A stretch of 64,000 bases of DNA, taken from positions 1 to 64,000 of the IMG/VR virus record IMGVR_UViG_3300046352_000068; one strand, written 5' to 3'. This DNA is from a virus. The notes under the pieces are model-generated. The model was not told where the DNA came from. It saw nothing but the letters and a program-made list of their open reading frames with translations, and made no database searches. Shown piece after piece: positions 13,570 through 22,043 of the stretch (positions are counted from its first letter, which is position 1; each line of letters begins with the position of its first letter). The position numbers were made by a program, and so were the translations under genes.

Positions 13570-13766
13570 AGCATAAAAAAACATATTCTGTCGTGTATAA
13601 AAAAACAGCATATTATATTGATGCAGATTATTGTATGGAAAATTATGAACATAATAGGCTTTCATTTTTTACGGGGAAAGAAGATTATTTTGATATGACA
13701 ATGAATCCATTAGTCGCCTCATTTCCATTAAACAAATCAGCGATTTATAGAGTAGTAAACAATTAA
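13566..13766 (+). CDS. Hypothetical 66-residue protein
   Basis: Basic, Tyr-rich small protein starting in the stop of the nuclease gene (ATGA). No motif recognised. Coupling with the nuclease suggests an accessory role in the same operon. Confidence 0.55.
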   Translation: MKHKKTYSVVYKKTAYYIDADYCMENYEHNRLSFFTGKEDYFDMTMNPLVASFPLNKSAIYRVVNN

Positions 13767-13783
13767 ACAAACAATAAACAATT

Positions 13784-14098
13784 ATGGCACAATTATTTTC
13801 AGCATCATTAGATGTAAAAAAAATCACTAAATCTAAATTAGTGGAAGGCAAGAAAGGTACTTACGCAAATGTAACTATCTCGATTAATGACGAGGCAGAC
13901 CAGTATGGCAATACTGCTAGTATCTATGAGTCTCAAACACAAGAAGAACGTGAGGCTAAAGCCCCTAAAGTTTACCTTGGCAATGCGAAGCTCGTATGGT
14001 CATCCGATGGTGGCTCTACGGCCAAGCAAAGTGGCTCTACGTCGAAGCCAGCTACTGCACCAGAAGTGGTTGAGGATTCATTAGATCTCCCCTTCTGA
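13784..14098 (+). CDS. SSB-like single-stranded DNA-binding protein
   Basis: A 104-residue protein with a beta-rich N-terminal 70 residues containing GKKGTYANVTISINDEADQYG, a Ser/Thr/Ala/Pro linker and the acidic-hydrophobic tip EDSLDLPF. A tip ending in D-x-P-F after a flexible linker is the mark of SSB proteins that recruit replication partners. The body is shorter than bacterial SSB, so a minimal OB fold is inferred. It is the last gene before the A+T-rich element and the primase-helicase. Confidence 0.75.
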   Translation: MAQLFSASLDVKKITKSKLVEGKKGTYANVTISINDEADQYGNTASIYESQTQEEREAKAPKVYLGNAKLVWSSDGGSTAKQSGSTSKPATAPEVVEDSLDLPF

Positions 14099-14102
14099 TC
14101 CT

Positions 14103-14305
14103 AGGTGTACAAATGTACAAAGTAGAGGAACATTAGCTTATATATAATTTTATATTTCTACATGAATTATTTTTTTCTAATATTCTCCTTTATTTTGTAC
14201 ATTTTGTACATTTAATCATAAAAAGAATATATAACTAACTAATAATAAGTAAGTTAGCTTATGCAAACTTTAAAAAACTTTCTACACTTTTAGGTGTACA
14301 ATTGC
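14103..14305. repeat. A+T-rich element, copy 2, upstream of primase (possible origin)
   Basis: No gene is seen in the 229 bases between the SSB-like gene and the primase. The element is a diverged duplicate of 4110-4245, sharing AATATTCT, TTTATTTT, tandem GTACATTTT/GTACATTTA, AGAATATATAA, a CAAACTT stretch and the exact 14-mer TACACTTTTAGGTG (14283-14296). AGGTGTACAA occurs at 14103 and 14292 and again at 26773. Iteron-like GTACA boxes next to a primase-helicase suggest an origin of replication, though promoter control is equally possible. Confidence 0.55.
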
Positions 14306-14327
14306 AAACTTTAATCTAATAAACGAG

Positions 14328-16706
14328 GTGCAAGTAACTATATTTTCAAATATCAAGGAAACGTCCGTCCCATTCTATCGGGATGTCCTAGCTATACTAG
14401 CCAGGGTGAAGGACGGCAAGTCCAAGGATCTAGTCCGTAAGATTAGATTAGAGAAGGACAAGGAGACCCGCAATAAACTAAAGCAGGAACTGCCAGCAAT
14501 TTGCTTCTCTGGAAAATTCTCTAAGCGTGAGGACTCAGCATTGTTGGAGCATAGTGGTCTGATATGTTTGGACTTCGATGACTTCCCATCAAATGATGAG
14601 ATACTAGCCAAGAAGGATGAGTTGGCTAATGACCCATATACATTTGCTGTGTTTATCTCCCCATCAGGTAGTGGCCTGAAGGTGTTGGTTAAAATACCAG
14701 CGGATACCTCTAAGCATAAGACATTCTTTAACGCCTTAGAGAACTACTACAACTGCGAGCAGTTTGATAAGACATCCAAGAACGTGTCACGTGTGTGCTA
14801 CGAGTCTTACGATCCGACTATTTACGTGAACATTAACTCACAAGAGTGGAACAAGATTGAGGAAGGCGAGATTGAGCACATGACCAAGGACATGCGACCA
14901 ACGATTGCAATCGATGACGAGGATGAGATTATTAGCCGTTTGGCTAAGTGGTGGGATAATAAGTTTGGGTTCGTGTCAGGTGCACGCAACAACAACTTGT
15001 ACGTACTAGCGATGGCGTTTAATGAGTACGGCATACACAAGGGTGATGCGATGTATCGCTTAATGAACTTTGCTACTGAGGACTTCCATCAAGATGAGAT
15101 TAAGTCCATTGTTGATTCAGCTTACAAGCATTTGGAGAAGCACGCCACGAAGTACTTCGAGGACACAGTGCGTATTGACTACGCAAAGACACAGCTAAGT
15201 AGAGGTGTGCCAAAAAAAGAAGTCCGTTCTCAACTGCAAGCCTCCGGGGTTAAGGACGGGATTATTGATTCAGTAATGACTCGAATCGAGGAGGAGCAGA
15301 GCAAGAACACATTTTGGACTAAGAGCGACAAAGGTGTGGTGAGTTTGGTGCACTATGAACTAAAGACATTCTTGGAGAATAGTGGATACCGAAAGTATAC
15401 ACCAGAAGGAAACAAGGGATTCATTTTTGTACGCATCAATCAGAATCTAATTGAGATGTGTACTGAGGATGACATCAAGGACTTTGTTCTTGACCACATC
15501 CTTAATAACTTCCAAGACCTTAGTGTGTACAATTACTTCGCAGATAAGACCAGGTTTTTTAGAGAGGACTTCCTATCTATGCTTGAGTCGGTGAGCATCT
15601 ACTTTGTGGAGGACACGAAGGATGAGGCGTATCTGTACTTTAGAAATGGTGTAGTGAAGGTGACTAAGGACAAAACGGTGCTCTTGAACTACGAAGACCT
15701 TGGTGGCTACGTGTGGTCAGACCAAGTTATCCAGCGTGACTTCAAGTTTTGCCCATCTGATGAGTGTGACTACAAGACGTTTATCCGCAACATCGGTGGC
15801 AATGATGACCAACGTGTGGCGTCGATTGAGTCAACGATCGGGTTTATCCTTCACGCATTCAAGAACGGTGGCTACTGCCCTGCGGTGATCATTAACGATG
15901 AGGTGATCTCGGAGAACCCTGAGGGTGGTACGGGTAAGGGCTTGTTTATGAATGGAATCAGCCGAATGAAGAAGGCGGTGACTATTGATGGTAAGTCGTT
16001 CTCGTTTGACAAGTCATTTGCTTATCAGCTAGTTAGCACAGACACGCAGGTGTTGGTGTTCGATGACGTGAAGAAGAACTTTGACTTTGAGCGTTTGTTC
16101 TCGGTAGTCACTGAGGGTATTACGGTTGAGCGTAAGAACAAGGACGCAATAAAGATTCCATTTCACAAATCACCTAAGGTGGTCATCACGACCAACTATG
16201 CTATACAGGGTAAGGGTAACTCGTTTGAGAGACGTAAGTGGGAGATGGAGTTCAAGCAATTTTATACTAAGGACTTCACGCCTCAGGATGAGTTCGGCCG
16301 GTTGTTATTCAATGACTGGAACGAGAAGGATTGGTGTGCCTTTGATAACTACATGATTAAGTTGTTGCAGAGTTATCTAAAGACTGGACTTGTGAAGTGC
16401 AACTTTGTGAATCTGAAGGAACGTAAGTTCAGGGCAGAGACGAACGCTGAGTTTGCGGAGTGGGTACATGAGTTTGGGCCTACATTGATGCCGATTAATC
16501 ATCGCTTCAGACCAGATGATGTGTTTGATAAGTTCATAGCGGACAACAACGGCATGTTTAGAATGTTGTCTAAGCAACGATTTAACTCATGGCTACGTAC
16601 GTACTGCTTGTATTTAACAGGCATGAATCCATTAGAGAGTAGAGATGGAGCAGGTAAATCAATGGTGTTCCCATCTAAATCCAATAAACAATTAGACTTG
16701 ATATGA
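14328..16706 (+). CDS. Primase-helicase (VirE/BT4734 N-terminus, SF3-type helicase)
   Basis: A 792-residue replication protein. The first 180 residues match the BT4734/VirE N-terminal primase-type domain: IKETSVPFYRDVLAI, LICLDFDDFP (acidic motif) and FISPSGSGLKVLVKI. A middle region follows (about 190-500). The C-terminal helicase has Walker A GGTGKG (about 532-537), Walker B VLVFDDV (about 575-581) and sensor VVITTNY (about 618-624). No ATG lies nearby, so GTG 14328 is taken as start. It overlaps the next membrane gene by 4 bases. It would prime and unwind DNA at the phage fork. Confidence 0.9.
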   Translation: MQVTIFSNIKETSVPFYRDVLAILARVKDGKSKDLVRKIRLEKDKETRNKLKQELPAICFSGKFSKREDSALLEHSGLICLDFDDFPSNDEILAKKDELANDPYTFAVFISPSGSGLKVLVKIPADTSKHKTFFNALENYYNCEQFDKTSKNVSRVCYESYDPTIYVNINSQEWNKIEEGEIEHMTKDMRPTIAIDDEDEIISRLAKWWDNKFGFVSGARNNNLYVLAMAFNEYGIHKGDAMYRLMNFATEDFHQDEIKSIVDSAYKHLEKHATKYFEDTVRIDYAKTQLSRGVPKKEVRSQLQASGVKDGIIDSVMTRIEEEQSKNTFWTKSDKGVVSLVHYELKTFLENSGYRKYTPEGNKGFIFVRINQNLIEMCTEDDIKDFVLDHILNNFQDLSVYNYFADKTRFFREDFLSMLESVSIYFVEDTKDEAYLYFRNGVVKVTKDKTVLLNYEDLGGYVWSDQVIQRDFKFCPSDECDYKTFIRNIGGNDDQRVASIESTIGFILHAFKNGGYCPAVIINDEVISENPEGGTGKGLFMNGISRMKKAVTIDGKSFSFDKSFAYQLVSTDTQVLVFDDVKKNFDFERLFSVVTEGITVERKNKDAIKIPFHKSPKVVITTNYAIQGKGNSFERRKWEMEFKQFYTKDFTPQDEFGRLLFNDWNEKDWCAFDNYMIKLLQSYLKTGLVKCNFVNLKERKFRAETNAEFAEWVHEFGPTLMPINHRFRPDDVFDKFIADNNGMFRMLSKQRFNSWLRTYCLYLTGMNPLESRDGAGKSMVFPSKSNKQLDLI

Positions 16707-16858
16707 GAACTATATTATTATTTTTTTTAATTATTATCTGGATGTTAATTACTTTATGTCTTGCAATAAGTGTTATAGGTATATTGGCTTTTATTGCTGG
16801 CGACGAAGAGTGGTTTAAACTAGGTAAAAAATTAATTGATAGCTTTTTAATTAGATAA
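16703..16858 (+). CDS. 51-residue membrane protein
   Basis: ATG 16703 overlaps the primase stop (ATGA) and TAA is at 16856. The first 33 residues are almost wholly hydrophobic (one long or two short spans), followed by an acidic turn (GDEEW) and a basic amphipathic tail. Role unknown; it might anchor replication proteins to the membrane or be part of the early membrane-peptide set. Confidence 0.6.
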   Translation: MRTILLFFLIIIWMLITLCLAISVIGILAFIAGDEEWFKLGKKLIDSFLIR

Positions 16859-16859
16859 A

Positions 16860-17714
16860 ATGACAACAGTTAACTCTTTAAGTGGTGGCAAAACATCATC
16901 CTACATGGCAGCTCATTTTCCTGCAGATGTGGAGTTATTCTCGCTTGTTCGCACAAGTGATGAGTCTTGCAAGTTTAAGGACGATGCAATCAGAAAGATT
17001 GTAGAAGATAGAATTCAGACAGACTTCATAGGTACGTTGGAAGAAGATGCAATCATCTACACAATGCTTGATCTCGAGCAATTTTTAGGCAGAGAGATAA
17101 CTTGGGTAACTGGGCCGACATTTGACTCGATTGTGAACAAGAATAGAAAAGACAATGGGGATTACTATAAATACTTACCGAACGTAACTCAGAGATTCTG
17201 TACTGTGCACATGAAAGTTAACCCAATCTTTGAATTCTGCAGAGCCACCACTGAGCTACCTGTCGAGATGCGTATTGGATTCAGAGCTAATGAGACCAGG
17301 AGAGCTAACAATATGCTGAAGCGTTGTGTTGATGGCGTTGAGAGCTTTCGAGTAATCAAGTCAACAAATGAGCGTGGCAGACATAAGTGGCACTCTGTTC
17401 CTTATCGTACACCTAGATTCCCTTTGATTGAGCAGAACATATTGCGTGAGCAGGTCCATGAGTATTGGAAGGATAAGCCAGTTAGGTTCGCTTACATGAA
17501 CAATTGTGTTGGATGTTTTCATCGCAATCCTGCTTTACTTAAGTTAATGTCGGAAATTCAGACTAATAAGTTTGATTGGTTTGCTAATCAAGAGACCGAT
17601 ACGGCTAAATTTATTAAGGGTACATCGTATAATAAAATTAAAGAATCATTTAAACAAGTGGAGTTATTTGAGTCAGACTTTAACGAGTGCGACTCAGGTT
17701 TCTGCGGACTATAA
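16860..17714 (+). CDS. PP-loop ATPase, PAPS reductase-like
   Basis: A 284-residue protein starting with the PP-loop motif SLSGGKTSSYMAA (about 6-18), which binds and activates ATP in the PAPS reductase/adenylyl-transfer family. Conserved RFCTVHMKV, RIGFRANE and three Cys clusters (RFCT; NNCVGCFHRN; the terminal CDSGFCGL) suggest an Fe-S or zinc site, so nucleic-acid thiolation or base modification is as likely as sulfate reduction. It lies between primase and phosphoesterase genes. Substrate unknown. Confidence 0.8.
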   Translation: MTTVNSLSGGKTSSYMAAHFPADVELFSLVRTSDESCKFKDDAIRKIVEDRIQTDFIGTLEEDAIIYTMLDLEQFLGREITWVTGPTFDSIVNKNRKDNGDYYKYLPNVTQRFCTVHMKVNPIFEFCRATTELPVEMRIGFRANETRRANNMLKRCVDGVESFRVIKSTNERGRHKWHSVPYRTPRFPLIEQNILREQVHEYWKDKPVRFAYMNNCVGCFHRNPALLKLMSEIQTNKFDWFANQETDTAKFIKGTSYNKIKESFKQVELFESDFNECDSGFCGL

Positions 17715-17716
17715 TT

Positions 17717-18037
17717 ATGGAAGAACCAATTATTTTAACAATTAAAGTCGACGGTAAGACGCTTACTGTTGAGACGCCATACGATAGCGATATGGATGAT
17801 TTGACGCAAATCTTTCACGTGATGAGTAGATTTGCTGGGCTAGAGTTTGAGTCTACATTTGAGAAGGCTTACAAGTCTTGGAATGCAGGAGTAAGTGATG
17901 ATGACATTCTTGTTGAGTCACAGAATAGATACGCTAACGAGGTAAAAGATTTCATAAGAATGGTAGACAATGCACCACTTAGATTAGCGTTTCAACAAGG
18001 GGCACGCTGGGCTAGAGCTAAACTAAACGAGATATGA
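17717..18037 (+). CDS. Hypothetical 106-residue protein
   Basis: ATG 17717 is chosen over 17687, which lies inside the previous gene. Beta-strand N-terminus (IILTIKVDGKTLTVETPY) is followed by helices (DDLTQIFHVMSRFAGLEF). Such 'DMDDLTQIFHVM' proteins are common small phage proteins of unknown role. The stop overlaps the next ATG by 4 bases. Confidence 0.6.
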   Translation: MEEPIILTIKVDGKTLTVETPYDSDMDDLTQIFHVMSRFAGLEFESTFEKAYKSWNAGVSDDDILVESQNRYANEVKDFIRMVDNAPLRLAFQQGARWARAKLNEI

Positions 18038-18744
18038 AAACCATAGCAATCGGAGATATCCACGGCAGAACAATCTGGCAAGATATAGTAGCGAAGGAGA
18101 AACCCAATAGAGTAGTGTTCATTGGTGACTACTTTGATAGTTACGATGATTATACTGCGGCTGAGCAGATGCACAACTTCAAAGAAATCATTGAGTTTAA
18201 GGAGTCAGGTGAGGTGATTATGATGATCGGGAATCACGACTTTCATTACATAGAAGGCTCTGAGCACTATTCTGGGTACCAAGCAGGAGCTGCTGCTGCG
18301 ATTAATGATTTGTTGCACAACAACCTTCACCACTTGCAGATGTGTTATCAGATGGATGAGTTTTTATTCTCTCACGCAGGTGTTAGCCACGACTGGTTAG
18401 AGTTGCACTCTAAGGAGTACAAGGATAATAACGATGTAGATGTGGCACAAATTGTGAATGATTTGTGGGAGTTTACACCACGAGCGTTTAAGTTTGCAGG
18501 TTGGGATCCGTACGGAGATAGTGTGATATCATCACCTATTTGGATACGACCTCGCTCATTGATTGTTTCCAACAGAGAAACGCTACGTGACCGATTTATC
18601 CAAGTCGTTGGGCACACCCAAGTAAAACGCATGGATAGAGAAGGCAACGCAACCGGTGGTAGATACCACTTGATTGACACACTAGGAACATCAAGAGAGT
18701 ACTTAATAATCGAAGACGACGAAGTAAAATTTGGCACAATATGA
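18034..18744 (+). CDS. Calcineurin-like metallophosphatase
   Basis: A 236-residue enzyme of the serine/threonine phosphatase-type metallophosphoesterases. Motifs run in order: GDIHGR (about 7-12), GDYFDSYDD (about 31-39), GNHDFHY (near 68-74), SHAGVSHDW (near 113-121) and VGHTQVKR (near 189-196), so the two-metal site is complete. It resembles phage lambda-type protein phosphatases; nucleotide or protein phosphate substrates are possible. It overlaps both neighbours by 4 bases. Confidence 0.88.
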   Translation: MKTIAIGDIHGRTIWQDIVAKEKPNRVVFIGDYFDSYDDYTAAEQMHNFKEIIEFKESGEVIMMIGNHDFHYIEGSEHYSGYQAGAAAAINDLLHNNLHHLQMCYQMDEFLFSHAGVSHDWLELHSKEYKDNNDVDVAQIVNDLWEFTPRAFKFAGWDPYGDSVISSPIWIRPRSLIVSNRETLRDRFIQVVGHTQVKRMDREGNATGGRYHLIDTLGTSREYLIIEDDEVKFGTI

Positions 18745-18956
18745 AAGCAAAATTAATTTTTAATCTACCAGATGATAATGATGACTACAAGAGATGTAAC
18801 CTGTCATTAAATATGGCCTTAGCTATCAATGAGTACGACCAATGGCTAAGAGGTCAGTATAAGCACGCAGACGATGAGGAGGCTGTAAGGTTCCGAGATA
18901 AGTTCAGAGAAATAATGAGTGAAAATGATATAGACGTAAATACTTTACTACAATGA
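18741..18956 (+). CDS. Hypothetical 71-residue protein
   Basis: Helical acidic protein (MALAINEYDQWLRGQYKHADDEEAVRF has the look of 'DF..AL...D..LR......' repair-associated small proteins of phages). Overlaps flanking genes by 4 bases. Function unknown. Confidence 0.6.
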   Translation: MKAKLIFNLPDDNDDYKRCNLSLNMALAINEYDQWLRGQYKHADDEEAVRFRDKFREIMSENDIDVNTLLQ

Positions 18957-19162
18957 AAAAAATAACAAGATCAGTAATTAAGCTATCAGAGATACCTGAA
19001 GAATTACAAAAGAGCAAAGTATTTCGTGGACTTAAAGAACACACTTACCTAGAAGCTCATATTGATGATGAGTTTGGAGCAAGTCCACTCACGGTATGGT
19101 TAATAGAAACATATCCAACAATAAAACGTAAGATTAGTTTTCTTATTCATATTGATAAATAA
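18953..19162 (+). CDS. Hypothetical 69-residue protein
   Basis: Basic N-terminus, acidic middle (AHIDDEFGASPLTVWLIETYP). It ends just before the next start. No family is recognised. Confidence 0.55.
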   Translation: MKKITRSVIKLSEIPEELQKSKVFRGLKEHTYLEAHIDDEFGASPLTVWLIETYPTIKRKISFLIHIDK

Positions 19163-19163
19163 T

Positions 19164-19406
19164 ATGGAAGATAACGTAATAAACAGATTAGTGACTAGGC
19201 TTAAGAAGATAGGCATTGAGGTTCAATTATTTGGTAACTATCCTTGGATATATCTTGATAGTATAAACGGAAATAGAATCAAGAAGGAAGACTATTATCT
19301 TGGCAACCATGGGTTCACGATCGCGTTCTATCCCAACAAAGAGGAAAAGGTAATGCAGCTAAATGATATCAAAAAAACGTTTGAAATAATCAGAAAATAT
19401 AGATGA
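19164..19406 (+). CDS. Hypothetical 80-residue protein
   Basis: ATG 19164 is chosen; the longer frame would need a non-standard start. It has an N-terminal helix (VINRLVTRLKKIGIEVQLF) and the block YPWIYLDSINGNRIKKE, a pattern common in small hypothetical proteins of Bacteroidota phages. Function unknown. Confidence 0.6.
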   Translation: MEDNVINRLVTRLKKIGIEVQLFGNYPWIYLDSINGNRIKKEDYYLGNHGFTIAFYPNKEEKVMQLNDIKKTFEIIRKYR

Positions 19407-19407
19407 T

Positions 19408-19653
19408 ATGGAAAAGAAACAGACGGCAGTAGAATGGCTTGAAAATGAATTAGCCTTTTTTTTAAAAGACATTATAGAAAATAAAAATCATTTATTGATG
19501 ATTAACTTGTTTGAACAAGCCAAAGCAATGGAGAAAGAGCAGATGGTAAAGTTTGCTTTGCATCTACATAATGTAGATATGAGCAAAACGGGTACTGATA
19601 TTCTTATTGATGAGGCAGAACAATATTACAACGAAACTTATAACAAACAATGA
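19408..19653 (+). CDS. TAVEW-type small protein, paralogue A
   Basis: An 81-residue helical protein with KQTAVEWLENEL at the N-terminus, QAKAMEKEQM in the middle and an EAEQYYNETY end. The same blocks occur in the gene at 19998-20300, so the two are paralogues. This type is widespread in Bacteroidota phages without assigned role. Confidence 0.65.
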   Translation: MEKKQTAVEWLENELAFFLKDIIENKNHLLMINLFEQAKAMEKEQMVKFALHLHNVDMSKTGTDILIDEAEQYYNETYNKQ

Positions 19654-19654
19654 A

Positions 19655-20008
19655 ATGAATTATAAAGAAAATTACGCACAATCTTATGCGGCATATAAAG
19701 GTATAGTTACACTTGAGAACTGGAATATAAATGAAATACAAGAAATTATTAATTCAGTAAGAGGGTATGAGAACGTAAAAATTGCATTCGAATTATTTCA
19801 GAACATTGAATACAAGAACCCTTCCTATACTTGCAGAATTAAACTCGTAGATGGACAAAACATACTACTTAGATACGAATGGGTTATAAAATCTGTTTCT
19901 GATGAGAATGTTCATTCAGTAGCATTAAACGATGCGACAAGAATACTTATGAGAGACATTTGGCTTACAGCAATAGATTCATTTAAAAATTTAGCTTATG
20001 GAAAATAA
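19655..20008 (+). CDS. Hypothetical 117-residue protein
   Basis: ATG 19655 lies 1 base past the previous stop and is chosen over the longer frame from 19607. It sits between the two TAVEW paralogues. Alpha/beta pattern with no recognised motif. Overlaps the next ATG by 11 bases. Confidence 0.6.
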   Translation: MNYKENYAQSYAAYKGIVTLENWNINEIQEIINSVRGYENVKIAFELFQNIEYKNPSYTCRIKLVDGQNILLRYEWVIKSVSDENVHSVALNDATRILMRDIWLTAIDSFKNLAYGK

Positions 20009-20300
20009 ACAGACGGCAGTCGAATGGGCTGAAGATAAATTATCTGATTTAAACTCAGCAGTTGTTAATGGAGAAATCGCTCCTGAAGAATACCACGAAA
20101 TAAGGGTTAATATATGGAAGAAAGCCAAAGCAATGGAGAAAGAGCAGTCAATAAAAGACTACAAAGCTGGGGCCGTAGGCGAAATATGGGAGCTTAATAT
20201 TGACGAGAGTGCAGAATCTTATTACAATAAAACATACGCAAATGATACAACTAAGGGATTACCAGAAGAAAATAGTAAGCGACGGGGTTGGCATTATTAA
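19998..20300 (+). CDS. TAVEW-type small protein, paralogue B with odd tail
   Basis: A 100-residue paralogue of 19408-19653 (KQTAVEWAEDKL; KAKAMEKEQS; ESYYNKTY). The last ~20 residues (after YYNKTYAN) have no counterpart in paralogue A and are read, out of frame, from the helicase-like remnant at 20242-20301. The tail is probably not original, so the gene's true end may have been altered by the nearby HNH insertion. Confidence 0.6.
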   Translation: MENKQTAVEWAEDKLSDLNSAVVNGEIAPEEYHEIRVNIWKKAKAMEKEQSIKDYKAGAVGEIWELNIDESAESYYNKTYANDTTKGLPEENSKRRGWHY

Positions 20301-20301
20301 T
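20242..20301 (+). pseudogene. Diverged duplicate of the helicase 5' end
   Basis: Codons from ATG 20242 encode MIQLRDYQKKIVSDGVGIIN, which aligns with the first 20 residues of the helicase at 20810 (MLELRDYQKDIVKKGSSVIS): LRDYQK-IV is identical and the DNA shares GATTACCAG. The frame then runs into the HNH gene. This is best read as the original helicase start, cut off when the HNH gene arrived with its own replacement start. Confidence 0.75.
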
Positions 20302-20823
20302 ATGGAAGCACAAATGATATTAGAACATACTGATATGAGATATACGTATGTTAATGGTTATGAAAGGCTATATAGATTGTATATTGATGGAGAAATTTGG
20401 TCAGTAAGATCTGGTAAGTTTTTAAAACAAGAGCTATCTAAAGGCTATAAAAGAGTAACATTGTGTATCAATGGTAAAACAAAAAGATATCAGGCACACA
20501 GATTAGTGGCTATGCATTTTATATTAAATCCATTGAAAAAACCTTGCGTAAACCATAAGGATGGCGATAGAATAAATAACCATATGCGTAACTTAGAATG
20601 GTGCACATATAAAGAAAATGAAAATCATTCGTATGACATATTAGGTAAAATAAATCATAACAGAAAATTATCTGCCGAAGCCTTAGAAGATATAAGAAGT
20701 AATGCTATAAAAGGTGTAAACAAATCAAACAAAGGCAATGTTGATAAATTTGCCAGTAAATACAATGTTAAATCAGGTACTATATTGAATGTATTAAAAA
20801 ACAAATTTTATGTTAGAACTTAG
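20302..20823 (+). CDS. HNH homing endonuclease inserted at helicase start
   Basis: A 173-residue protein. A NUMOD4-like start (YVNGYERLYRLYIDGEIWSV) is followed by the HNH core: HRLVAMHF, then CVNHKDGDRINNHMRNLEWC, with the paired His/Asn of an HNH nuclease. The C-terminal segment (KFASKYNVKSGTILNVL) looks like a DNA-reading helix-turn-helix. It is in frame with the upstream helicase remnant, so a fused start at 20242 is possible. Its last 14 bases contain the helicase start codon. Confidence 0.85.
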   Translation: MEAQMILEHTDMRYTYVNGYERLYRLYIDGEIWSVRSGKFLKQELSKGYKRVTLCINGKTKRYQAHRLVAMHFILNPLKKPCVNHKDGDRINNHMRNLEWCTYKENENHSYDILGKINHNRKLSAEALEDIRSNAIKGVNKSNKGNVDKFASKYNVKSGTILNVLKNKFYVRT

Positions 20824-22042
20824 AGATTACCAGAAAGATATTGTCAAAAAGGGCTCTTCTGTAATTTCTGAACACGGACTACTATACTTGTCTATGGCTG
20901 TACGCTTAGGGAAAACAGCTACGTCACTTGCTATCGCAGATGAGATTGGTGCAAATAATGTTTTATTTTTGACTAAATTGAAGGTTATTCCGGGTATTTA
21001 TAAGGATCACAAAGACTTTGGGTTTAAGAGTAAGATAACTTGCATAAATTACGAATCCATCCATAAACTTGAGTCACAAAAATGGGACTTGATAATCGTA
21101 GATGAGTCGCATTCTTTAGGCGCACTGTGTAAGCCAAGCAAGCGAGCGAAGCAGGTGAAGGATTTGGTGTATAAGAACAAATGCAATGTAATATTCTTGT
21201 CGGGTACACCAACCCCTGAGAGTTACTCGCAGATATACCACCAATTGTACGTGCATCCTAACAACCCATTCAAACAATACGCTAACTTTTATCGGTGGGC
21301 GAATGACTATGTGAAGGTTAAGGTTAAATATATAGGTCAAATGAGGGCTAACGACTACTCAGGTGCGATTAAGGATAAGGTGATGGATGCTATCAAGCAT
21401 CTAATGATATCTTTTACTCAAGAGCAAGCAGGGTTTACCACATCAGTGGAGGAGGCTGTACTGAAAGTCAACATGAAGCCTATCACCTATAAGCTAACTA
21501 ACAAGTTAAAGAAAGACTCAGTAGTTCAGGGTGATGACGACACAATACTTGCTGACACCGGAGTGAAGATGATGAACAAGTTACACCAGATGTACTCTGG
21601 GACCATCATCCTAGAGTCGGGCAAAAGGTTGATATTCGACAACACCAAAGCTGAGTTTATCAAGTCTCACTTTGAAGGCAAGAAGATAGGTATCTTCTAC
21701 AAGTTCAAGGCCGAGTGGGATGCGTTGAAAGAAGTTTTTGGTGACAACCTAACCGATCAGCTAGATGAGTTCAATACCACAAACAAGAACATCGCACTTC
21801 AGGTGCTGGCAGGACGCGAAGGAGTTAGTCTTAAGAACGCTGACTATTTAGTGTACTATAACATTGACTTTAGTGCTACGTCATACTGGCAAAGCCGCGA
21901 TCGACTTACGACGATGGAACGAAAGTTCAACAAAGTCTATTGGGTTTTTGCAAACGGAGGCATCGAAGAGAAAATTTATGAGGCAGTACAACAAAAGAAA
22001 AATTTTACACAAGAGTATTTCAAAAAACATTTCTTAACTTAG
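20810..22042 (+). CDS. SF2 DEAD/SNF2-type DNA helicase
   Basis: A 410-residue ATP-dependent helicase. A Q-like N-terminal motif LRDYQKDIV is followed by Walker A AVRLGKT (about 30-36, first Gly replaced by Arg-Leu), motif II VDESH, motif III FLSGTPTPE, and C-terminal motifs including LQVLAGREGVSLKNADYLVYYN and SATSYWQSRDR (arginine fingers). It resembles phage replication/recombination helicases of the SNF2-like group. The start lies within the HNH gene upstream; the VRR-NUC gene follows 1 base after its stop. Confidence 0.9.
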   Translation: MLELRDYQKDIVKKGSSVISEHGLLYLSMAVRLGKTATSLAIADEIGANNVLFLTKLKVIPGIYKDHKDFGFKSKITCINYESIHKLESQKWDLIIVDESHSLGALCKPSKRAKQVKDLVYKNKCNVIFLSGTPTPESYSQIYHQLYVHPNNPFKQYANFYRWANDYVKVKVKYIGQMRANDYSGAIKDKVMDAIKHLMISFTQEQAGFTTSVEEAVLKVNMKPITYKLTNKLKKDSVVQGDDDTILADTGVKMMNKLHQMYSGTIILESGKRLIFDNTKAEFIKSHFEGKKIGIFYKFKAEWDALKEVFGDNLTDQLDEFNTTNKNIALQVLAGREGVSLKNADYLVYYNIDFSATSYWQSRDRLTTMERKFNKVYWVFANGGIEEKIYEAVQQKKNFTQEYFKKHFLT

Positions 22043-22043
22043 C

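Noticed and set aside
20200-20860. Group I intron or intein in the helicase gene
   Set aside because: The helicase has a complete start after the HNH gene, and no intron core or splicing motifs are seen; a displaced-start insertion explains the data.
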